From an uncultured Fidelibacterota bacterium (GTDB lineage: Bacteria; Fidelibacterota; Fidelibacteria; Fidelibacterales; Fidelibacteraceae), in assembly GCA_937862595.1 (NCBI GenBank), contig CALMFL010000358.1:1-10353 (forward strand): DNA of 10,353 nucleotides, read 5' to 3'. The notes under the pieces were generated by a model. It ran no database searches. It was not told where the DNA came from and saw nothing but the letters and a program-made list of their open reading frames with translations. The position numbers and the translations under genes are program-made. Positions 1 through 6,490 of the stretch are shown here, in pieces; position 1 is the stretch's first letter, and the number at the start of each line of letters is the position of its first letter.

Positions 1-539
1 ATCGAGCGGCCGCCGTACCAAACGCGGACATAGTTGAGAATACCGCTGTTGTCAGCGGGGTCCGTGCCGCCGTAGGGAACGCCGACAAGTCCTTCGACGA
101 AGGCCTGTCCCCCGCTCTTATTGATAGGCGCTTTGCCCAAAATGATCAAGCCGCCCCAGGATCCGCGGTCCTTCAGGTCGTCCGGGAGATTTGAGGTAAA
201 GGTGATCGGAGCCGTTGCCGTTCCCTGAGCCATGATCATGGCGCCCCGTTTAATGACGAGGCAGGGCGCCAGGCCTTCGCCGTCGTCGGGAAGGGATTCG
301 ATGGTGGTGCCGGGCTCGATCGTCAGCGTCACGCCGGAATCCACAAAGGTCTGGCCGGCCAGCAAAATGGCGTCATCGGCATGCAGGGTCATATCGGCGC
401 TGATGTTCCCGTCCAGGACCACATCATAGCCGGGGTAGGTCGTGCCGCCGTTATTGCCGCCTCCCTCAAACAGATCGCATCCGCTAAGTGTTAACAGCAC
501 CGCCAGCATGGCGACCCCCGGGTAGTATGTCGTCTTCAT
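1..539 (-). CDS. Secreted lipoprotein, beta-rich surface protein (3' end cut by window edge)
   Basis: This is the N-terminal 179 codons of a gene that runs off the left edge. The protein starts with a short signal peptide ending in a lipobox (LTLSGC, acylated Cys at residue 21), followed by a Gly/Asn-rich linker (EGGGNNGG) typical of lipoproteins held away from the membrane. After it come phrases such as LLAGQTFVDSGVTLTIEPGT, GSWGGLIILGKAPIN and YGGTDPADNSG, with LNYVRVWYGG. I recognise these from a family of secreted, probably beta-helix-like proteins common in Bacteroidota and relatives and often encoded beside TonB-dependent receptors; no enzymatic function is established for it that I know. 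The start is supported by AAGGAG (545-550), five bases before ATG. Only 31 bases separate it from the receptor gene upstream, so the two are probably co-transcribed. Asp follows the acylated Cys, an inner-membrane retention signal in E. coli, but that rule need not hold here. Family call moderately sure; substrate unknown. Confidence 0.75.
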   Translation of the reverse strand, partial: MKTTYYPGVAMLAVLLTLSGCDLFEGGGNNGGTTYPGYDVVLDGNISADMTLHADDAILLAGQTFVDSGVTLTIEPGTTIESLPDDGEGLAPCLVIKRGAMIMAQGTATAPITFTSNLPDDLKDRGSWGGLIILGKAPINKSGGQAFVEGLVGVPYGGTDPADNSGILNYVRVWYGGRS

Positions 540-570
540 TTGTTCTCCTTCTGGTTTTGAGTTCGTTTAT

Positions 571-3525
571 TTAAAACACATACTGTATGCTTGCGCCGTA
601 GCCGATCCCCGGCCGGTAGGCGCGGGTGGCGTAAAAAGAGTTCTCCGTATCAACGATTCCGAAACGCACGGTGGCGTTCAGCAGGTTGCTCGCTTTGACA
701 CTGAGCCGGATGTTCCGGACCTTTTTGCTCAGGGTCAGGTTCAGGGAATGGAACGGCAGTTCATATTCATTCGGGATGGATCCGCTCCCCAGCGCCGACA
801 ACCGTTTGCTGAAGGTATTGTAGGCAAGGGCCGCATTCCACCCTTTGATACCAGTATAGGACAAGGTGGCGTTGGCCATGATATTCGACTGTCCCTGAAG
901 CGGACGGTTCAGGGTGGTGGAATTATTCCGGATCCGTACGCCGTTGAACAGGGTGATCATGTCATCCGCGCGGACCTCCGATAAACTGAGGGTCGTATTG
1001 AACATCGCCATCAGGCGGCCTTTTGCGGGATCGATCAATCCCAGGTCATTCCGGAGATCGATCTCAAGGCCTTGCGTCCCGGCGCTTAGGGCGTTCTGAT
1101 AGGTCAGGTACGATTCATCCGCGGTCTCGATCTGAGAGATCTCGATCGGGTTGATGAACTCCTTGAAGAACACCCCGACGGCCAGCAATTCCCCGGCGCC
1201 GTGATGCCATTCGTATCGAATGTCGTAGTTGTAAATATCGGTGGTCTTTAAAAAGGGGTAACCGACCACGGCGCTTCCTCCGTAAAACTGCTGGAACTCA
1301 AACGGGGCGATCTCGCGGAATTCGGCGCGGGCGACGGTCTTGCTGTAGGAAAGCCTTAATTTCATTGACGGTATGATCTCATACTGGAGATTCAGACTGG
1401 GAAGGATCTCATGCTCGCTGATATTGGCTTCAACCGGGGTACGGCCGTCATCAATGAGCGGACTTGAATACTGCAGTCCGGTAACCGGATTATAAGGGAT
1501 CAGGTCCAGGCCGTAGTATTCGTAGCGGAACCCGCCGATAAAACGGAATCTGTTCAGATATTCCAGACGGTTGAAACCCAGCGGAATATCCGCCATCATA
1601 TAGACCGCGGTAATAAACTCATTGGCCCAGTAGGCGTTGCGGGAGGCCACGTCCGTCGATTCCAGCAGGATCAGCCCCGCCTCGTCCGCGGATGAGACGA
1701 AGTTGGAGTCGCTGAAGACGGCGCCGAAGGCATTCCCCTCTACGCGCACGAGGGCGGAAGGCCATGCTCCGTCAGAATATTCATGATAAAAATTCCGTTT
1801 TTTAAAATTCCGGTCTTTATACTGTATCCTGCCGCCGGCCTTCAGCGTGTAAAGCTCGTTGAACGCGTCATGCAGCTCGCTCCGGTAATTAAGGTCTGCG
1901 TTCGCGTTCCGGTCAAAACCCTCCGTAAAATACCGCTGACCGGCTTTGGCGCTTGAACGGGCGATCTCATAATAATCCCCGGATGAGATATACTTATAAT
2001 TATGGCTCCTGACATCCGGTTCGCTTAAAAAGGAAATTCCGGCATTTGCGGCCCATTCCAGCCGGCTTTTCAGGATGTCCTCAAAGGCGTGATCCCCCGT
2101 CAGGGTGCCGTTCAGAATGCTTTTTTCCACAAAGTATTCTTTGATAAAGATCCCGTCCTCATCCAGGTTGGGCGTACGTCCCTGACCGAAGGTAAGGGAT
2201 GATTCCGAATTATGGGTGTACAGGCCGTACAATTTGAGTTTATGCCTATTCTTCAGCTTGAAGCCCGTCGAGCCGCTCAGGCTCATGTTCGTTGTGTACG
2301 CGCTTCTCTTATTTTCAATATCCGTGCGGGATATGATCTCCGAATCGGAGACGGCATAGCGCCGGTAGATCTCCTCTCTGTAGCTGTATCCGTTCGAAAA
2401 ATTCAGGTTTGTATAAAACCCGTATTCAAAATCATTCGACACGGCATAACGATTTCCGTAATTCAGGCCCAGACTGAGCGGCTGGCCGATCCGGGCGGGC
2501 CGTATCGTAAAATCTGTCCGGAAGCTTTGTCCGTAATAACCCAGCTGCGCCTTCCACTCGCTGTAGGAATATCCGGGAAGCGGGGACCATTCGCTTAGCA
2601 TAGTGCCTGAAGGGATCGCATCGGGCAGTGCGCGGGTCCCGTCGTCGAATCCGAAATAATCCGTGCCGCTTCTCGTTCCGGCCATATAGTCTGCATTCAG
2701 CAAGCTCGTCTTTCCGCTTAATCCGAAATTGGCATTCAATATCCGGGTGTCGGGATAAGCCTTTGTCCTGATGTTGACGGCCCCGCCCGCAAAGACGCCC
2801 GGCAGGTCCGGCGTATAGGTCTTGTAGGCGGTGATGCTCTCCAGAATGCCGGCGGTGAACAAGTCCAGGGGAACGCTCTTTTTTTCGGGTTCGGGACTGG
2901 GGACCGGAACACCGTTCATCGAGGTGGATACGTAACGGTCGCTCAAGCCCCGGACGGAGACATATTTGCCGTCCTGGACCGAGACGCCCGTAATGCGCCG
3001 GACCGCGTCGGCGGCATTGCCGTCGCCGGAGCGGGACATCTGGTCGGCGGATACGCCGTCCTGGATCTTGTCGCTGCCCTGCTGTTCCGCCAGAATAAAG
3101 GCATCGGTATTTGCTTTGGCATTCGCCTGCACCACCACTTCGTTCAGATTCATGACCATGGAGGACAGGGCGATATTCACCCGGTTCTGATCGTTGGCGA
3201 CGACGGAAACATGTTGAATTTCCTGCGCCTCATACCCGACATAGCTTACCAGCAAATGATAAACGCCGGCGGACAGACCGGAAATGAAATAATATCCATC
3301 CAGGTCCGTGGCGGCGCCAAAGGACGTTCCCTTAACGATCACATTCGCCCCGATCAGGGGTCCGCCCGTTTTTTGATCGATCACGCGTCCGCTGATCTTT
3401 CCGTTATTTTCGTTCGCATATAAAAAAGCCGTCAAACAAATGACGGCCAGTATTGCAAACAGCTTCCGCTTCGACGACGGGCGCCGCTTCGGATTTCCCG
3501 CAACTGTTTGTCCTCTCTGCCGCAT
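571..3525 (-). CDS. TonB-dependent receptor with N-terminal CarboxypepD_reg-like domain
   Basis: An outer-membrane active transporter of 984 residues, powered through TonB. Residues 1-37 are a signal peptide with a long basic n-region (KRRPSSKRK) and a hydrophobic core (LFAILAVICLTAFLY). Residues about 41-123 form a carboxypeptidase-regulatory-like domain (GKISGRVID, GPLIGANVIVKGT, ATDLDGYYFI, VSYVGYE). A TonB-box-like NLNEVVVQA precedes the plug at about 150-270 (AADAVRRITGVSV, VRGLSDRYVS, GGAVNIRT). The rest is the barrel, ending in an aromatic terminal residue (ASIQYVF). An open frame extends 16 codons further upstream to a TTG at 3573, but AAAGGAGG (3531-3538) sits five bases before the ATG at 3525, and the upstream extension lies in a terminator hairpin, so 3525 is chosen. 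The downstream neighbour is a lipoprotein, not a recognisable SusD. The ligand cannot be read from sequence. The leader and signal-peptide codons carry two near-identical terminator-like hairpins. Confidence 0.93.
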   Translation of the reverse strand: MRQRGQTVAGNPKRRPSSKRKLFAILAVICLTAFLYANENNGKISGRVIDQKTGGPLIGANVIVKGTSFGAATDLDGYYFISGLSAGVYHLLVSYVGYEAQEIQHVSVVANDQNRVNIALSSMVMNLNEVVVQANAKANTDAFILAEQQGSDKIQDGVSADQMSRSGDGNAADAVRRITGVSVQDGKYVSVRGLSDRYVSTSMNGVPVPSPEPEKKSVPLDLFTAGILESITAYKTYTPDLPGVFAGGAVNIRTKAYPDTRILNANFGLSGKTSLLNADYMAGTRSGTDYFGFDDGTRALPDAIPSGTMLSEWSPLPGYSYSEWKAQLGYYGQSFRTDFTIRPARIGQPLSLGLNYGNRYAVSNDFEYGFYTNLNFSNGYSYREEIYRRYAVSDSEIISRTDIENKRSAYTTNMSLSGSTGFKLKNRHKLKLYGLYTHNSESSLTFGQGRTPNLDEDGIFIKEYFVEKSILNGTLTGDHAFEDILKSRLEWAANAGISFLSEPDVRSHNYKYISSGDYYEIARSSAKAGQRYFTEGFDRNANADLNYRSELHDAFNELYTLKAGGRIQYKDRNFKKRNFYHEYSDGAWPSALVRVEGNAFGAVFSDSNFVSSADEAGLILLESTDVASRNAYWANEFITAVYMMADIPLGFNRLEYLNRFRFIGGFRYEYYGLDLIPYNPVTGLQYSSPLIDDGRTPVEANISEHEILPSLNLQYEIIPSMKLRLSYSKTVARAEFREIAPFEFQQFYGGSAVVGYPFLKTTDIYNYDIRYEWHHGAGELLAVGVFFKEFINPIEISQIETADESYLTYQNALSAGTQGLEIDLRNDLGLIDPAKGRLMAMFNTTLSLSEVRADDMITLFNGVRIRNNSTTLNRPLQGQSNIMANATLSYTGIKGWNAALAYNTFSKRLSALGSGSIPNEYELPFHSLNLTLSKKVRNIRLSVKASNLLNATVRFGIVDTENSFYATRAYRPGIGYGASIQYVF
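3422..3448 (-). repeat. Second copy of the leader terminator hairpin, inside signal-peptide codons
   Basis: Read on the minus strand, GCCGTCA (3428-3434 on the plus strand) and TGACGGC (3441-3447) form a 7-bp stem with a 6-base loop. Six Ts follow directly, which is the form of an intrinsic terminator. It encodes residues about 27-35 of the receptor signal peptide. The same stem, followed by the same TTTTTT and then RTAT, occurs 138 bases upstream in the leader at 3560-3585. What I see is the repeat and the fold; that it terminates transcription is inference. Confidence 0.55.
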
Positions 3526-3530
3526 GTTAT

Positions 3531-3538
3531 CCTCCTTT
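3531..3538 (-). promoter_or_regulatory. Ribosome binding site of the TonB-dependent receptor
   Basis: The minus strand reads AAAGGAGG, then ATAAC, then ATG: a near-perfect anti-16S match at five-base spacing. It decides the start at 3525 against the upstream in-frame TTG at 3573, which has no such site. Confidence 0.85.
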
Positions 3539-3559
3539 GATCCTTTTTCCGCTTTATAC

Positions 3560-3585
3560 AAAAAAGCCGTCAACTCGTGACGGCT
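3560..3585 (-). terminator. Intrinsic terminator in the receptor leader (attenuator candidate)
   Basis: On the minus strand AGCCGTCA and TGACGGCT form a perfect 8-bp stem around a five-base loop (CGAGT), followed directly by a T-run (six Ts, the first paired). It lies after the TATAAT box at 3667-3672 and 34 bases before the receptor ATG, so it sits in the predicted untranslated leader. It is not needed to end the response-regulator transcript, which has its own terminator at 3861-3887. It could therefore be an attenuator for the receptor operon or the 3' end of a short RNA of about 100 bases. A 10-codon reading frame (ATG at 3602, stop at 3570) runs into the hairpin, but it has no convincing ribosome site. 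Confidence 0.65.
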
Positions 3586-3631
3586 CTATAAAATCTGAAC
3601 ATCCGCGGTCGATAACGACAAAAGCGTCAGC

Positions 3632-3655
3632 CGCCGGGGTTCTGTCCGGCGTTTT
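3632..3655 (+). other. Inverted repeat in receptor leader, terminator-like on the plus strand
   Basis: CGCCGG (3632-3637) and CCGGCG (3646-3651) form a 6-bp GC stem with an eight-base loop. On the plus strand TTTTATTCTT follows, so it looks like a weak intrinsic terminator in that direction, although no plus-strand gene lies before it. Read on the minus strand it would be the first hairpin of the receptor leader RNA. Which strand matters is not visible. Confidence 0.4.
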
Positions 3656-3666
3656 ATTCTTCTGTT

Positions 3667-3672
3667 ATTATA
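3667..3672 (-). promoter_or_regulatory. -10 box candidate for the receptor-lipoprotein operon
   Basis: The minus strand reads TATAAT, a perfect sigma70-type -10 hexamer, about 142 bases before the receptor ATG. The hexamer 16-17 bases upstream (GTAGTG or TAGTGC) is a poor -35, so the promoter may need an activator. AT-rich sequence with repeated ATGAAAA-like motifs lies upstream. Confidence 0.45.
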
Positions 3673-3860
3673 CCTGTTTTTCATGCTTGCACTACACCCT
3701 TGTGTCGTTTTTCCATTCATTTTCATTCGTGCGTTTTTAAACTGCGGGAATATACGATTTTTAAATTTTCATGCAAATGTTTTTTTATCCGCCCCGTTCC
3801 CGCCACAGGGCGCATCGTTGTATTTACGTGATCCTGAGAGGTTTGCAGAGACATTTGCCA
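3673..3860. other. AT-rich intergenic stretch upstream of the receptor promoter
   Basis: No credible gene is seen here. The minus strand carries four ATGAAAA-like motifs: GCATGAAAA at 3766-3774, ATGAAAA at 3720-3726, ATGGAAAAA at 3708-3716 and GCATGAAAA at 3678-3686. The middle two are ten bases apart, about one helical turn, a spacing used by OmpR/PhoB-family regulators. That they form an operator is a guess. A 95-codon minus-strand frame (3723-4010) overlaps the response regulator in another frame and is a shadow. Confidence 0.3.
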
Positions 3861-3887
3861 AATAAAAAAAGCCGGAATTTCCGGCTT
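3861..3887 (-). terminator. Intrinsic terminator of the response-regulator gene
   Basis: The minus strand gives AAGCCGGA, a three-base loop and TCCGGCTT, then a T-run ending in ATTT. The 8-bp stem begins 28 bases after the regulator stop codon. The other strand has no T-run, so it works in one direction only. Confidence 0.88.
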
Positions 3888-3915
3888 GATATAGAAGATA
3901 TGCGATATTCGAAAC

Positions 3916-4605
3916 TCAGACCGCCAGTTTGTACCCGACGCCCCGGACGTTCTTGACCATGTTCCCGTATTTCCCCAATTTCTCCCGAAGGTGCTTGATA
4001 TGCACGTCAACGGTATGATCGACCACGATCTTTTCGTTCCCCCAAAGATTGTAGAGGATCTCCTCGCGTTTCAGGACATTTCCGTTCTTTTCCGCGAGCA
4101 TCTTCAGAATGCGGTATTCGGTCGGGGTCAGGGGTGCGACCTCGTTGTCGACCTTGACCTCGTAGCGGTCGAGATCGATGATGATCACGTTGTTGATATT
4201 GATCTCGTTGTTCGACGCTGCGGCGCCCTGCGGCTGTTTGCGGCGAAGGACGGTCTTGACGCGGACCGCAAGCTCCTTGGGTGAAAAAGGCTTTTTCACG
4301 TAATCGTCCGCGCCCAGCTCCAGACCCAGAATGGTATCGGACTCATCGATCCTGCCCGACAGGATAATGATGGACATCGCATCAAATTTACTGTCACGGC
4401 GCAGGAATTTGCACATGTCCATGCCGTCCATATCCGGGAGCATAAGGTCCAGGATGGTCACATCCGGCGTGGTGCTCTTAATGAACTCAAGGTAATCGTT
4501 CGCGCTGCTGAAGGTAGCGACCTGAAACCCGGATTTTTTTAAGTGGATGCTGGTTAACTCTAAAATACTTTTTTCGTCATCAACGACAGCAATGAGCTCG
4601 TTCAT
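3916..4605 (-). CDS. Two-component response regulator, OmpR/PhoB family
   Basis: A 229-residue DNA-binding response regulator, full length for the family. Residues 1-120 form the receiver: acidic pocket D9-D10-E11, phosphoacceptor D53 (ILDLMLPDMDG), the switch residue Ser in IIILSGR (about residue 83) and Lys105 in VKKPF. Residues about 137-229 form the winged-helix effector, with LTPTEYRILKML, the recognition region VDHTVDVHIKHLREKL and the closing wing RGVGYKL. Phosphorylation by a partner kinase would promote dimer binding to direct repeats. No histidine kinase gene is in the window, and a terminator follows directly, so it is an orphan here. The ATG at 4605 has a modest GGGAAAG site before it. 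A TATATT box at 4632-4637 lacks a good -35. Sequence alone does not tell whether it is a true PhoB; family call sure, signal unknown. Regulation of the receptor operon downstream is possible from position only. Confidence 0.95.
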   Translation of the reverse strand: MNELIAVVDDEKSILELTSIHLKKSGFQVATFSSANDYLEFIKSTTPDVTILDLMLPDMDGMDMCKFLRRDSKFDAMSIIILSGRIDESDTILGLELGADDYVKKPFSPKELAVRVKTVLRRKQPQGAAASNNEININNVIIIDLDRYEVKVDNEVAPLTPTEYRILKMLAEKNGNVLKREEILYNLWGNEKIVVDHTVDVHIKHLREKLGKYGNMVKNVRGVGYKLAV

Positions 4606-4667
4606 ACTTTCCCTACTTAATTTGATTTCTTAATATAGGTCTTCCCTGCCAAATAAAAAATATTTTT

Positions 4668-5798
4668 TTAATTCAATTTGCATAAGAATAAAAGGTCCTC
4701 CCGGGACAAGGGATCCAGGGCTTCATGCGCCTCAAGCGCTGTCCGGACAGCCTGCGTGATCTGCGGAAAGCTTATTTCTCCCTTTAAAAAGCGTCCGACG
4801 GCCCGTTCGTTCGCCATGTTGAACACCGCCGGATAGGTCTTTCCCTTTTCAAGGGCGGTGCGCGCAAGTGCCAGCGCGGGAAAGCGGCGCAGGTCCGGCT
4901 GTTCGAAATGCAGGGTGCCGGCCGCCGCCAGATCGAGGCGGGGCCAGTCCGAAAGCAGGTGTTCCGGATAGGTGAGGGCGTATTGGATGGGAACTTTCAT
5001 ATCCGGGACGCCGAGCTGCGCCTTGACCGAGCCGTCCCGGAACTGCACCATGCTGTGCACGATGGATTCGGGATGGATCAGGATCTCCATGCGGGAAGGG
5101 TCAAGATGGAATAAATGGAAGGCTTCGATCAGTTCGAGCCCTTTATTGAACATGGTTGCCGAGTCCACGGTGATCTTGGCGCCCATGGACCAGTTGGGAT
5201 GACGCAGGGCTTCCGCGGGGGTAATGGCGTCAAAGGTAGAAAGATCGCGCCGCAAGAACGGACCCCCGGAACCGGTCAGGATGATCTTTTCCACATCCCG
5301 GTCCTGTTCGCCCGCCAGGCACTGCCATATGGCGGAATGCTCGCTGTCGACCGGGAATATCCGGGCGCCGCTCGTTCGGCAAATATGGTTGATCAGTTCT
5401 CCGGCCATGACCAGGCTTTCCTTGTTGCTCAGGGCGACATCGCGGCCGGCTTCCACGGCGGCAAGGGTGGGAAGCATGCCCGCGGCGCCGACGATGGCGT
5501 TCAGCACCACGTCCGCCTCCCCGTCCCGCGCGATATCCGCCAGGGCGGCGGCGCCGGCTTCACAGCGGATCCCGGTGCCGGCAAGCCCGGCGCACAGCGA
5601 AGCATAGCCGCCCTCATCCGCGATGACTGCGGTTTGCGGGCGGAATTTCAGGGCCTGGGCGATAAGCTCGTCAACCCGGGTGTTCGCCGTCAGATATGCA
5701 AGGCAAAAGCGTTCGGGATGGGTCTCTGCGACCCGGAGCACATTCCGGCCGATCGATCCGGTCGATCCCAATAATCCGATCTTTTTCATCATCGTCAT
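4668..5798 (-). CDS. dxr: 1-deoxy-D-xylulose 5-phosphate reductoisomerase
   Basis: Converts 1-deoxy-D-xylulose 5-phosphate to 2-C-methyl-D-erythritol 4-phosphate with NADPH and a divalent metal, in the cytoplasm: the committed step of the MEP isoprenoid pathway. With the start used here the protein has 376 residues, near the usual length. The NADPH loop GSTGSIG is at 11-17 and NKES at 125-128. The metal ligands by family comparison are D151 and E153 (PVDSEH) and E222 (NKGLELIEA). The substrate-loop motif HPNWSMG is at 200-206, followed by LIHPESIVHSMV and DMKVPIQYALTYPEH. The start is uncertain among ATGs at 5798, 5792 and 5789, with another at 5816. I chose 5798 because its ATGA overlaps the stop of the gene before, implying translational coupling; a weak GGA favours 5792. 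Only AT-rich palindromic sequence follows the stop, with no GC stem terminator. rseP, a frequent neighbour of dxr, is not here. Confidence 0.97.
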   Translation of the reverse strand: MTMMKKIGLLGSTGSIGRNVLRVAETHPERFCLAYLTANTRVDELIAQALKFRPQTAVIADEGGYASLCAGLAGTGIRCEAGAAALADIARDGEADVVLNAIVGAAGMLPTLAAVEAGRDVALSNKESLVMAGELINHICRTSGARIFPVDSEHSAIWQCLAGEQDRDVEKIILTGSGGPFLRRDLSTFDAITPAEALRHPNWSMGAKITVDSATMFNKGLELIEAFHLFHLDPSRMEILIHPESIVHSMVQFRDGSVKAQLGVPDMKVPIQYALTYPEHLLSDWPRLDLAAAGTLHFEQPDLRRFPALALARTALEKGKTYPAVFNMANERAVGRFLKGEISFPQITQAVRTALEAHEALDPLSREDLLFLCKLN

Positions 5799-6421
5799 TC
5801 CAGGTGAAGGGTCCATGAAAGGGCAAGGGCTACGATATCGCGGCCTGCCCGTAACGCAATATTTCCGTAAGGCGAATAGAGGGCAAGCTGCGGAACAAGG
5901 GTGTAGGCCCGCTCATCGCTTGCCGTTAGCGGCGCGTCCGCATCGACCTGATGGTGCTGAATGCCCAAATCAAGCCCGGCGGCAAGAAGGAACCTGCCCA
6001 ACGAGCGTTCCGCCATGAATTCCACGCCGACGGTCAGATTGTTCGATTGCGACGTGCGGTAGTTCCGGACCGCCCCCGAAAGGGCGTATCCCCATCGGGG
6101 ATCGCGTGCAAATTCTCCCCGGGTGCCGATCCCAAGTCCGAACAGGGTCAGCGTGCTCCCGAAGACGGCATCTTGTGAGGCGCCGAGGCTTCCCGAAAAA
6201 GAATAGGCGCCCCCGAAGGGGACCGTAAGTCCAAGCTGGGGCAGGATTTGTCCGCCGCTTCCGTAAGCCAGTCCGGCATGCAAGGCCGTCCTTTGCGCGG
6301 AAAACGGGACCGTCAGCAGATCAAGTCCGCGCATATAGCGCGACACATCGGGATCCCCGGCGGCGGGCAGAAGGCCCCACGCGAGGATCAGCGTCAGGAA
6401 AATCCGGGTCGGTGTTTTCAT
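5795..6421 (-). CDS. Exported protein, probable small outer-membrane beta-barrel, function unknown
   Basis: I do not recognise this protein. It has 208 residues. Residues 1-22 look like a signal peptide (basic MKTPTR, then FLTLILAWGLL, then a PAAG-like cleavage site). The mature part is made of alternating polar/non-polar, glycine-rich stretches such as TALHAGLAYGSG, LGLTVPFGGAYSFSGSLG and FGLGIGTRGEF, and ends LALSWTLHLE, a pattern typical of short outer-membrane barrels. An upstream in-frame GTG at 6430 exists, but the ATG at 6421 gives the cleaner signal peptide. Neither start has a Shine-Dalgarno site, and the T-run of the ompH terminator ends only about ten bases before the ATG, leaving no room for a separate promoter between them. 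Its stop overlaps the dxr start as ATGA. Expression is probably by read-through from the bamA-ompH transcript or from a promoter inside ompH. It may be a BAM client; that is speculation. Confidence 0.7.
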   Translation of the reverse strand: MKTPTRIFLTLILAWGLLPAAGDPDVSRYMRGLDLLTVPFSAQRTALHAGLAYGSGGQILPQLGLTVPFGGAYSFSGSLGASQDAVFGSTLTLFGLGIGTRGEFARDPRWGYALSGAVRNYRTSQSNNLTVGVEFMAERSLGRFLLAAGLDLGIQHHQVDADAPLTASDERAYTLVPQLALYSPYGNIALRAGRDIVALALSWTLHLE

Positions 6422-6430
6422 AATTGACAC

Positions 6431-6476
6431 AAATAAAAAAACCGGCGCAAATGCATGATTCCATTTTCACCGGTTC
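6431..6476 (-). terminator. Intrinsic terminator after ompH
   Basis: On the minus strand AACCGG (plus 6470-6475) pairs with CCGGTT (6440-6445), and an inner AAATG/CATTT helix extends the stem. Seven Ts then ATTT follow. It begins 15 bases after the ompH stop codon and should end most uppS-bamA-ompH transcripts. The next gene starts about ten bases past the T-run. Confidence 0.8.
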
Positions 6477-6490
6477 CAGTCATGGGGGCT

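Noticed and set aside
3526..3573. A 16-codon N-terminal extension of the receptor starting at TTG 3573
   Set aside because: The TTG lies in the terminator hairpin without a ribosome site, while ATG 3525 has AAAGGAGG five bases before it and begins a normal signal peptide.
3570..3602. A 10-residue leader peptide (MFRFYRAVTS) ending inside the terminator hairpin
   Set aside because: The placement is suggestive of translational attenuation, but there is no convincing Shine-Dalgarno site and no run of regulatory codons, so it is not listed as a gene.
3723..4010. A 95-codon minus-strand frame running from inside the response regulator into the gap
   Set aside because: It overlaps the regulator's 3' end in another frame, crosses its terminator and shows no protein-like pattern.
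4655..4675. An A/T palindrome (AAAAATATTTTT type) after dxr as a terminator
   Set aside because: It has only A-T pairs and no GC stem, so it would be too weak to be called an intrinsic terminator.
5115..5774. A 219-codon plus-strand frame opposite dxr
   Set aside because: Antisense shadow of a certain gene, with no motif, no ribosome site and no plus-strand transcription unit in the window.
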